Origin: Lacibacter sediminis
Lineage (GTDB): Bacteria; Bacteroidota; Bacteroidia; Chitinophagales; Chitinophagaceae
Assembly: GCF_014168535.1 (NCBI RefSeq)
Contig: NZ_CP060007.1
Span: 620,001 to 684,000 of the forward strand
Direction: 5' to 3'
Length of the DNA: 64,000 nt
Below the pieces are notes generated by a model, which was not told the origin of the DNA, did no database searches, and worked only from the letters and a program-made list of their open reading frames with translations. Position numbers and translations under genes: made by a program. Below, in pieces: positions 26,289 to 35,244 of this stretch (within the stretch, counting starts at the first letter, position 1; each line of letters begins with the position of its first letter).

Positions 26289-27320
26289 ATGAAAAAAGGA
26301 CTTTTTTCGTGGGGCACGCTATTGTTTGTATGCCTCATCATCGCTACAGGATGTCAAAAGCAAAACGATGCGATTGCTGATCAGAACAATTTTGAAAAGG
26401 AATCAATTGCAGCCATCATTCAAAATCCGAACACCAGTTTTACAGTAAAAGGTGGAACAGGATCAACTATTTCAAGCAGGGCTTCTGCAGGTAAAAAAGT
26501 GAAATTCACGTATCTCGCCGTTGCGCTTGCACGTACAGGTTTAACAAGTACCCTATCAACGCTGGGTACAAACTACACATTGTTTGCACCAACTGATGAT
26601 GCCTTTATAGCTGCAGGTTTTAAAACTATTCAGGATGTGGTAAAAGCACCCAAAGAAGTATTGACTCCAATCTTATTGTACCATGTACTTGGTGCAAAAG
26701 TTTTGGCAGCTCAGGTGCCTGCAGGTCCTAATGCAGCAGTAACAACTTTAAATGGAGCGACTGCCTATGTTACATCAAACAGTAATGGGGTGTTTATTAA
26801 TGGCTCACCTGTAATTGTAGCTGATGTAAAAGCAGCAAACGGTGTAATCCACGTGATTGATAATATTCTGATGCCACCTTCAGGAAATATTGTAGCAACA
26901 GCACTTGCAGATAAAGACTTCACCTATTTGGTTGCTGCAGTATTAAGAGCAAGCCAAGGTGCTACAAACGTGGCCGCACTTTTAAGTGGCGATGGTCCAT
27001 TGACAGTATTTGCACCACGTAATCAAGCGTTTATTGACGCAGGCTTTAACACAATCGCTGATATAAATGCTGCTGATCCTGATGAGTTAACGAAAATTCT
27101 TGCGTACCATGTAGTTGTAGGCAGAGTATTTTCATCTGATCTCACAAATGATATGAGTGTGCCGATGTTTGCAGGAGGTAACACGATTATTACATTAAAT
27201 GGCGGTGCTAAAATTTTAGGTGAAGGCAACGGAACAGATGCTCACAATATCATCAAAACAGATATTGTTACAACCAATGGAGTTATCCATGTAATTGATG
27301 GTGTATTGTTACCAGAATGA
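26289..27320 (+). CDS. Fasciclin-domain lipoprotein
   Basis: A 343-residue predicted surface or periplasmic lipoprotein: the signal ends in a lipobox IIATGC. Two FAS1 domains follow (about 50-195 and 196-342). Each shows the family pattern: NYTLFAPTDDAF or LTVFAPRNQAF early and NGVIHVIDN / NGVIHVIDG at the end. FAS1 domains mediate adhesion or bind other proteins or glycans. It has its own terminator and no operon partner. Confidence 0.92.
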   Translation: MKKGLFSWGTLLFVCLIIATGCQKQNDAIADQNNFEKESIAAIIQNPNTSFTVKGGTGSTISSRASAGKKVKFTYLAVALARTGLTSTLSTLGTNYTLFAPTDDAFIAAGFKTIQDVVKAPKEVLTPILLYHVLGAKVLAAQVPAGPNAAVTTLNGATAYVTSNSNGVFINGSPVIVADVKAANGVIHVIDNILMPPSGNIVATALADKDFTYLVAAVLRASQGATNVAALLSGDGPLTVFAPRNQAFIDAGFNTIADINAADPDELTKILAYHVVVGRVFSSDLTNDMSVPMFAGGNTIITLNGGAKILGEGNGTDAHNIIKTDIVTTNGVIHVIDGVLLPE

Positions 27321-27340
27321 GTAAAAAATAATAGTAATAA

Positions 27341-27370
27341 AAACGGGTCACTAACAATGACCCGTTTTTT
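27341..27370 (+). terminator. Terminator of the fasciclin gene
   Basis: A perfect 10-bp stem (AAACGGGTCA / TGACCCGTTT) with a 7-nt loop is followed by TTTT. Confidence 0.9.
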
Positions 27371-27401
27371 ATATTAATCTAACCAACGACTGTGTAACTT
27401 T

Positions 27402-28211
27402 CTACTTCTGCGTTCCTATAAATTCAAATGCATTAGCTACTGCCTGATGAAAAATATTTCCATGTTCTTTATTGCTGATGTATTCGAATTGAATTGTGCC
27501 GTTTATTAATTTTGTTTTCAGTAATTCATGTAATGCCTTTGCATCTTCTTCCATAATCTTTCCTTCTTTGCCAACAGCGATGTAAACTGATAGCTTGTTT
27601 TCAAAAGCTGAAAGTTTTGTTTTCAACAGCGATTCTTTATCCCACCACAAACTCGGACTTACGATTATATACTGTGAAAACAATTCCGGCTTTTTGAATA
27701 ACACTTCGGTTGCCAGCAATCCACCCAGCGATTGCCCGATGAGCATATTGCTTCCGTTTGTCTTGAGTGATTGGTTGATAAAAGGCTGCAATTCCTTTTC
27801 AATAAAGCGAATGAATTTTTCTGAGCCACCTGTTGTTGGAAAATCTCTTTTATCTTTTTCAATTGTTGTTGGAAACGTAAAGTCTCTCCGGCGATCAACA
27901 TTGGCAATGCCCACCACAATTGATTTAGGCAATACATTCACCCATGGAAAATTATAGAATTGAACAAGTCCTGCAACATGAATAAAATCTTCATCAGCAG
28001 AACCATCGAGTAAATAAATAACAGGATAGCTTGAATCTTTATGATAACCCTCCGGCAAATAAATATTCAGCGTTCGATTTTCATTTAACTCAACTGAATG
28101 AACTTGACGGATGATGCCGAGCGGGAAAACTTTCTCTCCTTCTTTTGTTTGTGCTGATAGTGCTGTTGAAAAAAACAAGAGTGCAACGAAAAACAAAGAA
28201 CGATAAAGCAT
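27402..28211 (-). CDS. Alpha/beta-hydrolase, IroE/Fes-type esterase
   Basis: A 269-residue exported hydrolase with a signal peptide (LFFVALLFFSTALSAQ). The nucleophile elbow GQSLGGLLA lies near 158, preceded by YPVIYLLDGSADEDF, and a candidate catalytic His is in EHGNIFHQ near 250. The layout matches the putative-esterase family that includes siderophore esterases (IroE, Fes) and esterase D; which ester it cuts is unknown. No iron-uptake gene is adjacent. Confidence 0.82.
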   Translation of the reverse strand: MLYRSLFFVALLFFSTALSAQTKEGEKVFPLGIIRQVHSVELNENRTLNIYLPEGYHKDSSYPVIYLLDGSADEDFIHVAGLVQFYNFPWVNVLPKSIVVGIANVDRRRDFTFPTTIEKDKRDFPTTGGSEKFIRFIEKELQPFINQSLKTNGSNMLIGQSLGGLLATEVLFKKPELFSQYIIVSPSLWWDKESLLKTKLSAFENKLSVYIAVGKEGKIMEEDAKALHELLKTKLINGTIQFEYISNKEHGNIFHQAVANAFEFIGTQK

Positions 28212-28261
28212 AGTGCTGATTATATGTTGGATTTGTGAGACCGTTAAAAGAAAGGAGCCTT

Positions 28262-28291
28262 CCGTACTTCAAACTTCGTAGTTCGTACTTT
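28262..28291 (+). repeat. Dispersed TTCGTACTT-type repeat, copy 2
   Basis: Three degenerate copies of the CGTACTTC / TTCGTA word lie in the 85-bp gap between the rimM stop and the esterase start. Confidence 0.55.
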
Positions 28292-28296
28292 CTGTA

Positions 28297-28812
28297 TTAT
28301 CCTAAATAAACTTCCAGCAAACCTTCTGGCAATTCTACCAACACCTGTTTCTTTTTATGATTGATGCTGCGGATAGTTTCTTCGTGTAGTGGTATCAACA
28401 CTTCTTTACCTTCAATTTCCAATCTGCATAAGATCTGCAGTGGTTGTTCAATTACTTCGAGCACATTGCCTAACTCTTTTCTGCCATCGATCATTAAATA
28501 ACCAATGAGCGAAATAGGAGCCGACTTGCCTGCCTGTTTGTGAAAATCTTCTTCACGCAACCATACTTTTTTCGGCGATAATTTTTTAGCCTGTTCTTTT
28601 GTTGTAATTCCATCGATGGCGATGTACACTTCCTCTTCATTCTTGATCTTGGTCCCTGTAATAAAGTAAGGAAGAAATTTATCTTTCGATTCTTCCACAA
28701 ACAATACTTCCAATCCTTTCAGTGAAGTTTTTTTACCGAGATTATGTTTCAGCACAACTTCGCCGTTTAATCCAAAAGTGCCGAGTATTTGTCCAATGCT
28801 GAAGTATTCCAT
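28297..28812 (-). CDS. rimM: Ribosome maturation factor RimM
   Basis: RimM helps 30S head assembly by binding ribosomal protein S19. The 171-residue product starts MEYFSIGQILGTFGLNGEV, the family N-terminus; the longer frame to 28869 is rejected because it would read through a TATCTTTG promoter element lying 4 nt upstream of this ATG. A C-terminal PRC-barrel is seen (about 95-171, PISLIGYLMIDG ... VLIPLHEETI). It follows rpsP as in many bacteria, but a terminator separates the two, so it seems to be transcribed separately. Confidence 0.95.
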   Translation of the reverse strand: MEYFSIGQILGTFGLNGEVVLKHNLGKKTSLKGLEVLFVEESKDKFLPYFITGTKIKNEEEVYIAIDGITTKEQAKKLSPKKVWLREEDFHKQAGKSAPISLIGYLMIDGRKELGNVLEVIEQPLQILCRLEIEGKEVLIPLHEETIRSINHKKKQVLVELPEGLLEVYLG

Positions 28813-28816
28813 TCGG

Positions 28817-28824
28817 CAAAGATA
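28817..28824 (-). promoter_or_regulatory. Putative rimM -7 element (TATCTTTG)
   Basis: TATCTTTG is followed by CCGA and the rimM ATG. The predicted start would be at the ATG itself. A TACTT-rich stretch lies upstream, with no exact TTTG box. Confidence 0.5.
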
Positions 28825-28985
28825 TTTGTTAAGTACGATGTTATAAGTAAGAAGTATGGGTAAGAACATACTGAACAGAAAACAGAAAGTACAAGAGTGC
28901 GACGCAACAAAATTTTTATAGTAGCACAGCAGCTAAGTACAAAAACATTTCTTCTTCCCGCCTTTCTTCCTTCCCGGCAAATAAA

Positions 28986-29013
28986 AAAAATCCCTCACAA
29001 TAATGCGAGGGAC
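28986..29013 (-). terminator. Terminator after rpsP
   Basis: On the minus strand, GTCCCTCGCA ... TGTGAGGGA forms a stem with one mismatch and a 4-nt loop, followed by eight T. It lies about 30 nt after the rpsP stop. Confidence 0.88.
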
Positions 29014-29042
29014 TTTTATGAAGACGATTGTAAGTAATGGGA

Positions 29043-29504
29043 TTACTCAGCTGTTGGTGCTGCTCCACCTTCCTGGCTTCTTGGAGCCATAGGACGGCGT
29101 TGGTAGTTACCACCACTGCGCTGTTTGAATCTTGCCTTACGGGCTTCTTCTCTTTTCTTCGCTTCAGTAGCTTCGTGCTCGCTGTGCCAAGATTGGAATT
29201 TCTCCATTGCAGCAGCCTGATCGAAAAGACCAAGACCAACACCACGTAAGAGGTGTTTCAGATACAATACACCTTTTGTAGAAAGGATCTTGCGTACTGT
29301 ATCAGTAGGCTGAGCTCCTTTGTGTAACCACTCCAAAGCTTTCTGACGATCGATCTGGATCACAGCAGGCTCTGTTACAGGGTTGTAAGTACCGATTTTC
29401 TGAATGAATTTTCCATCTCTTGGGGCTCTTGCGTCGGCCACTACGATGAAATAGAAGGGTCTCTTTTTTGACCCGTGTCTTTGCAGACGGATTTTAACTG
29501 GCAT
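29043..29504 (-). CDS. rpsP: 30S ribosomal protein S16
   Basis: The first 80 residues are bS16 ([42 protein letters not shown]). The 153-residue length includes a Glu/Lys/Arg- then Gly/Pro-rich tail typical of Bacteroidota S16. It lies between ffh and rimM, an order shared with many bacteria. A convincing promoter lies between it and ffh, and a strong terminator follows. Confidence 0.97.
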   Translation of the reverse strand: MPVKIRLQRHGSKKRPFYFIVVADARAPRDGKFIQKIGTYNPVTEPAVIQIDRQKALEWLHKGAQPTDTVRKILSTKGVLYLKHLLRGVGLGLFDQAAAMEKFQSWHSEHEATEAKKREEARKARFKQRSGGNYQRRPMAPRSQEGGAAPTAE

Positions 29505-29553
29505 CGTAAATTAAAATTTAAATGCGTGAATAAATAAAGGTTAACTAAGAAAG

Positions 29554-29584
29554 CAAAAATAAGCGGAGATGCGCATATATCCAA
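29554..29584 (-). promoter_or_regulatory. rpsP promoter
   Basis: On the minus strand TTG (29582-29584), 20 nt, TATTTTTG (29554-29561) match the Bacteroidota promoter. The leader to the rpsP ATG would be about 45 nt. Confidence 0.65.
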
Positions 29585-29602
29585 CCCCCGAAAAATTAAA
29601 TT

Positions 29603-30928
29603 TTACCGGCGGCCCATACCAGGCATCATCTTGCCCATCGGCATTTTGTTCATCATGCTCATCATTTGCTTCATTTGCTCAAACTGTTTCATGAAAGCGT
29701 TCACTTCGGCAATATCTTTTCCGCTGCCTTTGGCTATGCGCAAACGACGGCTTTGGCTGATGAGGTCAGGGTTTGCCCTTTCCTGCGGGGTCATTGAATT
29801 GATGATCGCTTCAACGCCTTTAAATGAATCGTCACTGATCTCAATATCCTTCATGGCTTTGCCCATTCCGGGAATCATGCCCATCAGGTCTTTCAGGTTG
29901 CCCATTTTCTTGATCTGCTCCAGTTGTTGCTTGAAATCTTCAAAGTCGAACTGGTTCTTGCGGATCTTTTTCTCAAGTTTCTTAGCCTGTTCTTCGTCGA
30001 ACTGGGCCTGCGCTTTCTCCACAAGTGAAGTAATGTCACCCATGCCGAGGATTCGCTGCGCCATACGATCAGGGTAAAACACATCGAGCGTATCCATCTT
30101 TTCGCCACTGCTCACAAACTTGATGGGTTTGTTTACGGTGTATTTGATGGAAAGCGCCGCACCACCACGGGTATCACCATCGAGTTTGGTGAGCACAACT
30201 CCCGTAAAGTTGAGTCGGTCGTTGAAGGCTTTGGCTGTGTTCACCGCATCTTGCCCCGTCATACTATCCACCACAAAGAGGATCTCGTTCGGGTTCACAG
30301 CAGCTTTAATATCAGCTACTTCCTTCATCAATACCTCATCAATGGCCAGGCGACCGGCCGTATCGATAATAACTACATTCTTGTTCTTCGATTTTGCTTC
30401 TTTGATGGCATTTTGTACAATGGCAACGGCATCTTTGTTCTCCCTTTCGCTGTAAATATCAACACCGATTTGCCCCGCCAAAACCGTCAACTGATCGATC
30501 GCCGCCGGACGGTAGATATCTGCCGCTACCAGCAAAGGCGATTTGCCTTTCTGTGTTTTGAGGTAATTAGCGAGTTTTCCGCTAAACGTGGTTTTACCGC
30601 TACCCTGTAAACCGGCGATGAGAATAACTGCAGGAGCACCTTTCAGTTCAAGTTCGCTTTCGGTGCCGCCCATTAATTCTGTCAGTTCATCCTGCACAAT
30701 TTTAACCATTTGCTGACCGGGGTTAACCGCCAGCAACACCTTGGAACCTTGTGCCTTATCCTTCACTGTATCGGTAAAGTCTTTGGCAATTTTATAGTTT
30801 ACGTCGGCATCCACAAGGGCACGACGGATATCTTTCACCGTAGCGGCAATGTTGAGCTCGGTAATACGGCCTTCACCTTTTATATTCTTAAACGCACTCT
30901 CTAAACGTTCACTTAAATTCTGAAACAT
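29603..30928 (-). CDS. ffh: Signal recognition particle protein Ffh
   Basis: Ffh is the GTPase of the SRP that targets membrane proteins co-translationally. The 441-residue protein shows the N domain (1-90), the G domain with GLQGSGKTT near 107, DTAGR near 190, TKLDGDTRGG near 247, and the Met-rich M domain (about 300-441: LMGMIPGMGKAM, MPMGKMMPGMG). Its normal partner, the small SRP RNA, was not recognised here. It is divergent from the glycosyltransferase gene; rpsP and rimM follow. Confidence 0.97.
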   Translation of the reverse strand: MFQNLSERLESAFKNIKGEGRITELNIAATVKDIRRALVDADVNYKIAKDFTDTVKDKAQGSKVLLAVNPGQQMVKIVQDELTELMGGTESELELKGAPAVILIAGLQGSGKTTFSGKLANYLKTQKGKSPLLVAADIYRPAAIDQLTVLAGQIGVDIYSERENKDAVAIVQNAIKEAKSKNKNVVIIDTAGRLAIDEVLMKEVADIKAAVNPNEILFVVDSMTGQDAVNTAKAFNDRLNFTGVVLTKLDGDTRGGAALSIKYTVNKPIKFVSSGEKMDTLDVFYPDRMAQRILGMGDITSLVEKAQAQFDEEQAKKLEKKIRKNQFDFEDFKQQLEQIKKMGNLKDLMGMIPGMGKAMKDIEISDDSFKGVEAIINSMTPQERANPDLISQSRRLRIAKGSGKDIAEVNAFMKQFEQMKQMMSMMNKMPMGKMMPGMGRR

Positions 30929-30949
30929 AATTCACTTAATTAAGGGCTG

Positions 30950-30957
30950 CAAATGTA
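30950..30957 (-). promoter_or_regulatory. Possible ffh -7 element (TACATTTG)
   Basis: TACATTTG fits TAnnTTTG and lies 21 nt before the ffh ATG. No -33 box was found at a normal distance. Confidence 0.35.
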
Positions 30958-31150
30958 CACCCTATCTGCTAAAGGGGGAAATGAGGAGGCAATCTTTGTG
31001 TTACAGGCATTGTCACAACTGGCATCGTCTGTTGCCACGCTCGTTTCATGGTTCCGTTTTCATAGCAGCAGATCCACCCCTTTTTACATCTTTTAAGTGC
31101 AGGACTCCGCAACCCCTCCTAAGAGAGGATAATTCAGTTTGCGGGTTGAG

Positions 31151-31182
31151 CTTCGTACTTCCAACTTTGTACTTCGCACTTC
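31151..31182 (+). repeat. Dispersed TTCGTACTT-type repeat, copy 3
   Basis: CTTCGTACTTC, ACTTTGTACTTC and CGCACTTC follow each other directly and merge into the promoter of the next gene. Confidence 0.55.
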
Positions 31183-31195
31183 AATCTTATCTTTG
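31166..31195 (+). promoter_or_regulatory. Promoter of the GT2 gene, predicted leaderless
   Basis: TTTG (31166-31169), 18 nt, TATCTTTG (31188-31195), then CCGCC and the ATG at 31201. Both boxes fit the consensus, and the predicted start falls on or next to the ATG. Confidence 0.65.
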
Positions 31196-31200
31196 CCGCC

Positions 31201-31938
31201 ATGTTTAATAACAAGAAAGTCATTGTCGTGCTGCCTGCTTATAATGCAGCCAAAACATTAGAGATCACTTACAATGAAATCCCTTTTGACATTGTAGACG
31301 AAGTGGTGCTGGTTGATGACGCCAGTAAAGATGAAACCGTTGCCAAAGCAAAAGAGCTGGGGATTAAGCACATCATCAGCCACCAAAAGAACAAAGGTTA
31401 CGGGGGTAATCAGAAGAGTTGTTATAACAAAGCGCTGGAGTTGGGTGGCGATATTGTGGTGATGCTGCACCCCGATTATCAATACACGCCCATGTTGTTG
31501 CCTGCAATGATCAGTATTATTGGGAATGATGTGTACCCGGTTGTGTTTGGCAGCCGTATTTTAGGTAACGGTGCATTGAAAGGTGGCATGCCCATGTATA
31601 AATACATTGCGAATCGTTTTCTAACACTCGTACAAAATATTTTACTCGGCCAGAAATTATCTGAATATCATACAGGCTACCGTGCCTTCAGCAAGGAAGT
31701 ATTGCAAAGCATCAAGTACGAGGAATGCAATGATGATTTTGTGTTTGACAATGAAATGGCAGCGCAGATCTTTTACAAAGGTTACCAGATTGGCGAAGTA
31801 ACCTGTCCAACAAAATATTTTGAAGAAGCCAGCAGCATCAACTTCAGCCGAAGCATGAAATATGGGTTAGGTTGTTTAAAAACATCGCTGGTCTATCGTT
31901 TATGCAAGTGGGGTTTGATGAAGAGTAAGTTGTATTAA
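31201..31938 (+). CDS. Family 2 glycosyltransferase (dolichol-phosphate-mannose-synthase type)
   Basis: A 245-residue GT-A enzyme of the DPM1-like branch: VVLPAYNAAKTL at the start, VLVDDASKD (nucleotide-sugar site), NKGYGGNQKS and the metal-site region MLHPDYQY. No membrane anchor is present, so it is probably cytoplasmic and membrane-peripheral, giving a lipid-linked sugar. Acceptor unknown. The GT-C enzymes at 45.2 and 59.4 kb could use such a donor, which is only inference. Confidence 0.88.
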   Translation: MFNNKKVIVVLPAYNAAKTLEITYNEIPFDIVDEVVLVDDASKDETVAKAKELGIKHIISHQKNKGYGGNQKSCYNKALELGGDIVVMLHPDYQYTPMLLPAMISIIGNDVYPVVFGSRILGNGALKGGMPMYKYIANRFLTLVQNILLGQKLSEYHTGYRAFSKEVLQSIKYEECNDDFVFDNEMAAQIFYKGYQIGEVTCPTKYFEEASSINFSRSMKYGLGCLKTSLVYRLCKWGLMKSKLY

Positions 31939-31980
31939 TCACTTGCATCTGTCAATTGCCTGTTGTAATTTCATGAGCGA

Positions 31981-32316
31981 ATGAAGCAACTGCTCTCCAT
32001 ATTTTTTCTCAGCATTTTTTTCCTGTTCCAATATGGGAAGATGATCGATTACTTGGAATGCCGTATTGCAGCAGCCATTGAATCAACACAAGATTGCGGT
32101 TGCGATGCAAAACTACAAGCAGCAGTTGCAGATGATGAATCATCAACGCCGTTTCACCAACATCATCTGAAGAATTACACGGAAGAATTTTTTAATCATA
32201 CGGTAAAGGAAGAAGAAGCTGTTGTGATTTCATCCAATACATTGTACAACAGCATAACCGCACCTCAACAATTGTGCGGCTATATCCACGAATTATTGCA
32301 ACCTCCCCGTTGTTGA
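31981..32316 (+). CDS. Small exported Cys/His-containing protein
   Basis: The 111-residue protein starts with a hydrophobic export signal (LLSIFFLSIFFLFQYG). The mature part has YLECRI, DCGCD, a FHQHH cluster and a C-terminal PPRC, suggesting metal binding. I recall short proteins of this pattern (YGKM...Y..C, CxC) in other Bacteroidota next to metal or TonB-linked genes, but I cannot name a family. A thioredoxin-fold gene follows 116 nt later. Confidence 0.65.
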   Translation: MKQLLSIFFLSIFFLFQYGKMIDYLECRIAAAIESTQDCGCDAKLQAAVADDESSTPFHQHHLKNYTEEFFNHTVKEEEAVVISSNTLYNSITAPQQLCGYIHELLQPPRC

Positions 32317-32432
32317 TCGATTTCTCTTAAACAATTTATGTCTAACTATTCCTGCACGGGAGCTTGGTGATTGCAGTATTACAGCACACCTGGTTCCCAG
32401 CGCAGCCATTTATTTATTTTAAATTTTTTATC

Positions 32433-32984
32433 ATGAAACGATCAATGTTTTTAATCATACTTGTATTTATAGTTGTTAGTGCTTCATCACAACCTTTGAA
32501 CAAAATCAGTAAAGACCGTAACGGCAACCCGATGCTTGAAGGATGTTGTACTCGTGAAGCCTTGCTGCAGGAACCATTTGCATCATGGTTCGTTCCGAAT
32601 TACAATACTTATAAAATTGACAGCGCTACAGCGGTTCAACTTAAACCATACATCGCCAATAAAACCTTTGTGTTGTTTCTCGGCACATGGTGTGGTGACA
32701 GTAAACGTGAAGTACCACGTCTCTATAAAATTTTTGATTACTGCGGTGTACAACCTGAGCAAATAAAACTGGTAATGGTGAGTAACCATGATACTGCTTA
32801 TAAACAAAGTCCAACACATGAGGAGCAAGGAAAGAATATTCTGAGAGTACCAACATTGCTGGTATTGGAAAACGGGAGTGAGATCAACCGTTTTGTTGAA
32901 TACCCGGTTGAAAGTTTAGAAAAAGATCTGTTGCATATGTTATCACGCAAAGGATATAAACATGCTTACGATAAATCAAAGTGA
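32433..32984 (+). CDS. Exported thioredoxin-fold protein
   Basis: The start at 32433 gives a signal peptide (MFLIILVFIVVSASSQ); the longer frame lacks one. The 183-residue protein has the thioredoxin fold with VLFLGTWCGDSKREVP at about 78-93 and RVPTLLVLENG with the cis-Pro. The active site reads CGDS, so the second Cys of CxxC is missing. Another CC pair (LEGCCTRE) occurs near the mature N-terminus. It may work as a monothiol reductase or a binding protein. A terminator follows. Confidence 0.82.
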   Translation: MKRSMFLIILVFIVVSASSQPLNKISKDRNGNPMLEGCCTREALLQEPFASWFVPNYNTYKIDSATAVQLKPYIANKTFVLFLGTWCGDSKREVPRLYKIFDYCGVQPEQIKLVMVSNHDTAYKQSPTHEEQGKNILRVPTLLVLENGSEINRFVEYPVESLEKDLLHMLSRKGYKHAYDKSK

Positions 32985-32992
32985 TGAAAATG

Positions 32993-33020
32993 AGAAAGCC
33001 CCGAATCCGGGGCTTTCTTT
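32993..33020. terminator. Terminator between convergent genes
   Basis: A perfect 11-bp stem (AGAAAGCCCCG / CGGGGCTTTCT) with loop AATC lies between the thioredoxin-fold gene and the convergent small gene, followed by TT and an A/T run. Confidence 0.9.
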
Positions 33021-33390
33021 ATTCTTCTTTCATATTAATGATCTTATCCACCACATACTTTGAGTGACCACGCCAGGGAATTGTGCCGAGGTATTCTTTA
33101 TAATGCAGTTCAAATACTTTTCCACTGTTGAGCATTAGTACATTGGCAACACTATCGTCTTCAACACTAAATTCAAATTCATAGCTCGCTACAGTGCCGG
33201 GTGTTTTTGAACGAAGACCTGATTGAATGAGTTTGCCTTCATAGGTTTTGAATACGTATCCTTTCTTCACCATGTAATTCAGTTCACCGGCTTTTACCCC
33301 TTCACCAAACACATAATAAAAACGCCAGTAAAAAAAAATAACGAGCACGAGAACCAATATGATGGAGAAGATGCCGAGGAATTTTCGCAT
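33019..33390 (-). CDS. Conserved hypothetical membrane-anchored protein
   Basis: The 123-residue protein has one N-terminal membrane helix (5-26) and a beta-rich domain (GKLIQSGL, YEFEFSVEDDSVA, LHYKEYLGTIPWRGHSKYVV). Bacteroidota relatives, as I remember, are sometimes labelled 6-phosphogluconate dehydrogenase; nothing here supports that, as there is no nucleotide-binding fold. Function unknown. It follows ade on the same strand, 40 nt after its stop. Confidence 0.75.
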   Translation of the reverse strand: MRKFLGIFSIILVLVLVIFFYWRFYYVFGEGVKAGELNYMVKKGYVFKTYEGKLIQSGLRSKTPGTVASYEFEFSVEDDSVANVLMLNSGKVFELHYKEYLGTIPWRGHSKYVVDKIINMKEE

Positions 33391-33430
33391 AGAACTTATT
33401 TTGATACTAAATATAGCTACTTCGCACAGA

Positions 33431-35092
33431 TTATACTAACCTGAAACTGTCGCCATCAAATAAACCCATATCGCTCAGCTTCAAATGAGGTATCACCAGC
33501 AAACCCATAAATGAAAGTGTCATGAACGGTGCAGCCAATGTTGATCCTAATGCTTTAGCAGCTGCATCAATGCTGCTGTAAGCTTCTGCAACTTTATAAC
33601 CATCATCGGCACTCATTAAACCGGCAACCGGTAATGGTAATAGATGTTCTTCTTTTTCATTCACCACACTTACGCCACCTTTTGCCGAAATAATAAGGTT
33701 CACAGCACGGCACAAACTATCTGCATCAACACCCACCGCAATAATATTATGACTGTCGTGCGCAACTGATGAAGCAACAGCGCCTTTCTTCAAACCAAAA
33801 TTCTTCACGAACGATTTAGCAACCGGTGCATTGCTATAGCGGTTCACCACAACCATGTACAACAGATCTTGTTCTGTATTGGTTTGAATAATATCGTTTA
33901 CAACTTTGAACGAAGTAATGGGCTCAATTAATTTGTTTGTGATAAGTTGACCATCCATTGCTTCCACTACATACACCTGTTCAATATTTTCTTCATCGGC
34001 CATACCAAAACGGTTGAGATGAAATTCAAATTCAGCAACAGGTTTGGCATCGCAGTTAAAATTATTAATGATGCCCGATTGTTTGCTTTCAATGAACGAC
34101 TTGCCGTTCTCGGCAACCAACTTGCCATTAATGAATGTTTTCTCTGCTTTAAATTCTTTCAGATCATTTACAACAACAAAATCGGCTGCATCACCGGTCC
34201 GAAGTAAACCTACCTCAAGTTTATAATGTAGCACAGGCGTTACGCAGGCAGCTTTCAATACATTAAACACATTCATGCCTTTTGCAACAGCTCTTGCACA
34301 AAGTTGATTGATATGTCCTTCCACTAAACTATCAGGATGTTTATCATCACTGCAAAAGAGTATTTGATCAGGGTATTCATCGATCAATGAATACAAGGCT
34401 TCAAAATTTTTCGCTGCGCTTCCTTCACGGATGATGATCTTCATACCATACTTCAACTTATCCAATGCTTCTTCTTTGGTGAAACATTCGTGATCGGTCG
34501 AAATACCTGCCTCAATGTATTTTTTTGCATCAGCTCCTCTCAAACCCGGCGCATGTCCATCAACCGGTTTGCCGAGTTCTTTAGCAGCCTTTATTTTTTC
34601 CATTACTTCTTCATCAGCATGCAACACTCCCGGGAAATTCATCATCTCACTCAGGTATTTGATTTCATCTTTTTGCAACAGTTTTTTTACATCAGCTGCA
34701 TTTAATGCTGCGCCTGCTGTTTCAAATGTTGTTGCAGGAACACAACTTGGTGCGCCGAAATTGAATTTGAATGGTACTGTTTTCCCGTTTTCGATCATAA
34801 ATTCAACGCCGGCCATGCCGCACACGTTGGCAATTTCATGTGGGTCGCTCACGGTTGCTACTGTGCCATGCACAACCGCCAGCTTGGCAAATTCAGAAGG
34901 CACCAACATGGAGCTTTCGATGTGCACATGGCTGTCGATAAAACCAGGCAGAATAAAAGATTCGCCTTCTTTTGCTTCAGCAGAAAGCTGGTTAATGGCC
35001 GTGATGATGCCATTTTCAACAGTTACGGAGCCCAAAAAAACAGTTTGAGAAAACAAATCAACGATGTTGCCTGTAATAGTTAGAGAAGCCAT
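33431..35092 (-). CDS. ade: Adenine deaminase
   Basis: Ade (amidohydrolase superfamily, bacterial AdeC type) converts adenine to hypoxanthine and ammonia in purine salvage. The 553-residue protein has the metal-site motif [13 protein letters not shown] near 49, the [11 protein letters not shown] region, HAPGLRG, DHECF and [10 protein letters not shown], and the family's C-terminal block [22 protein letters not shown]. Full length. It diverges from the LolA-like gene. Confidence 0.96.
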   Translation of the reverse strand: MASLTITGNIVDLFSQTVFLGSVTVENGIITAINQLSAEAKEGESFILPGFIDSHVHIESSMLVPSEFAKLAVVHGTVATVSDPHEIANVCGMAGVEFMIENGKTVPFKFNFGAPSCVPATTFETAGAALNAADVKKLLQKDEIKYLSEMMNFPGVLHADEEVMEKIKAAKELGKPVDGHAPGLRGADAKKYIEAGISTDHECFTKEEALDKLKYGMKIIIREGSAAKNFEALYSLIDEYPDQILFCSDDKHPDSLVEGHINQLCARAVAKGMNVFNVLKAACVTPVLHYKLEVGLLRTGDAADFVVVNDLKEFKAEKTFINGKLVAENGKSFIESKQSGIINNFNCDAKPVAEFEFHLNRFGMADEENIEQVYVVEAMDGQLITNKLIEPITSFKVVNDIIQTNTEQDLLYMVVVNRYSNAPVAKSFVKNFGLKKGAVASSVAHDSHNIIAVGVDADSLCRAVNLIISAKGGVSVVNEKEEHLLPLPVAGLMSADDGYKVAEAYSSIDAAAKALGSTLAAPFMTLSFMGLLVIPHLKLSDMGLFDGDSFRLV

Positions 35093-35185
35093 GAGTGGTG
35101 ATGGTTTGAAATCGGGGCCAAGTTACTGGATGAACGGCAGAAAGGAGGAGCGATGTTGTTTTAATTTTGGTTCACATCCACTTTT

Positions 35186-35216
35186 TTTGGTATGCAACTG
35201 TAACAAAATACGTTTC
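35186..35216 (+). promoter_or_regulatory. Promoter of the LolA-like gene
   Basis: TTTG (35186-35189), 19 nt, TACGTTTC (35209-35216) differ from the Bacteroidota consensus at one base. The leader to the ATG would be about 25 nt. Confidence 0.6.
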
Positions 35217-35244
35217 TTTACAACCAATATAAAAAACACAAAAA

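Noticed and set aside
31201..31938. GT2 as part of a polysaccharide biosynthesis cluster
   Set aside because: Neighbours are ffh on one side and small exported proteins on the other; no other sugar genes are linked.
33019..33390. 6-phosphogluconate dehydrogenase label
   Set aside because: The 123-residue protein has no dinucleotide fold; the name is probably a propagated error.
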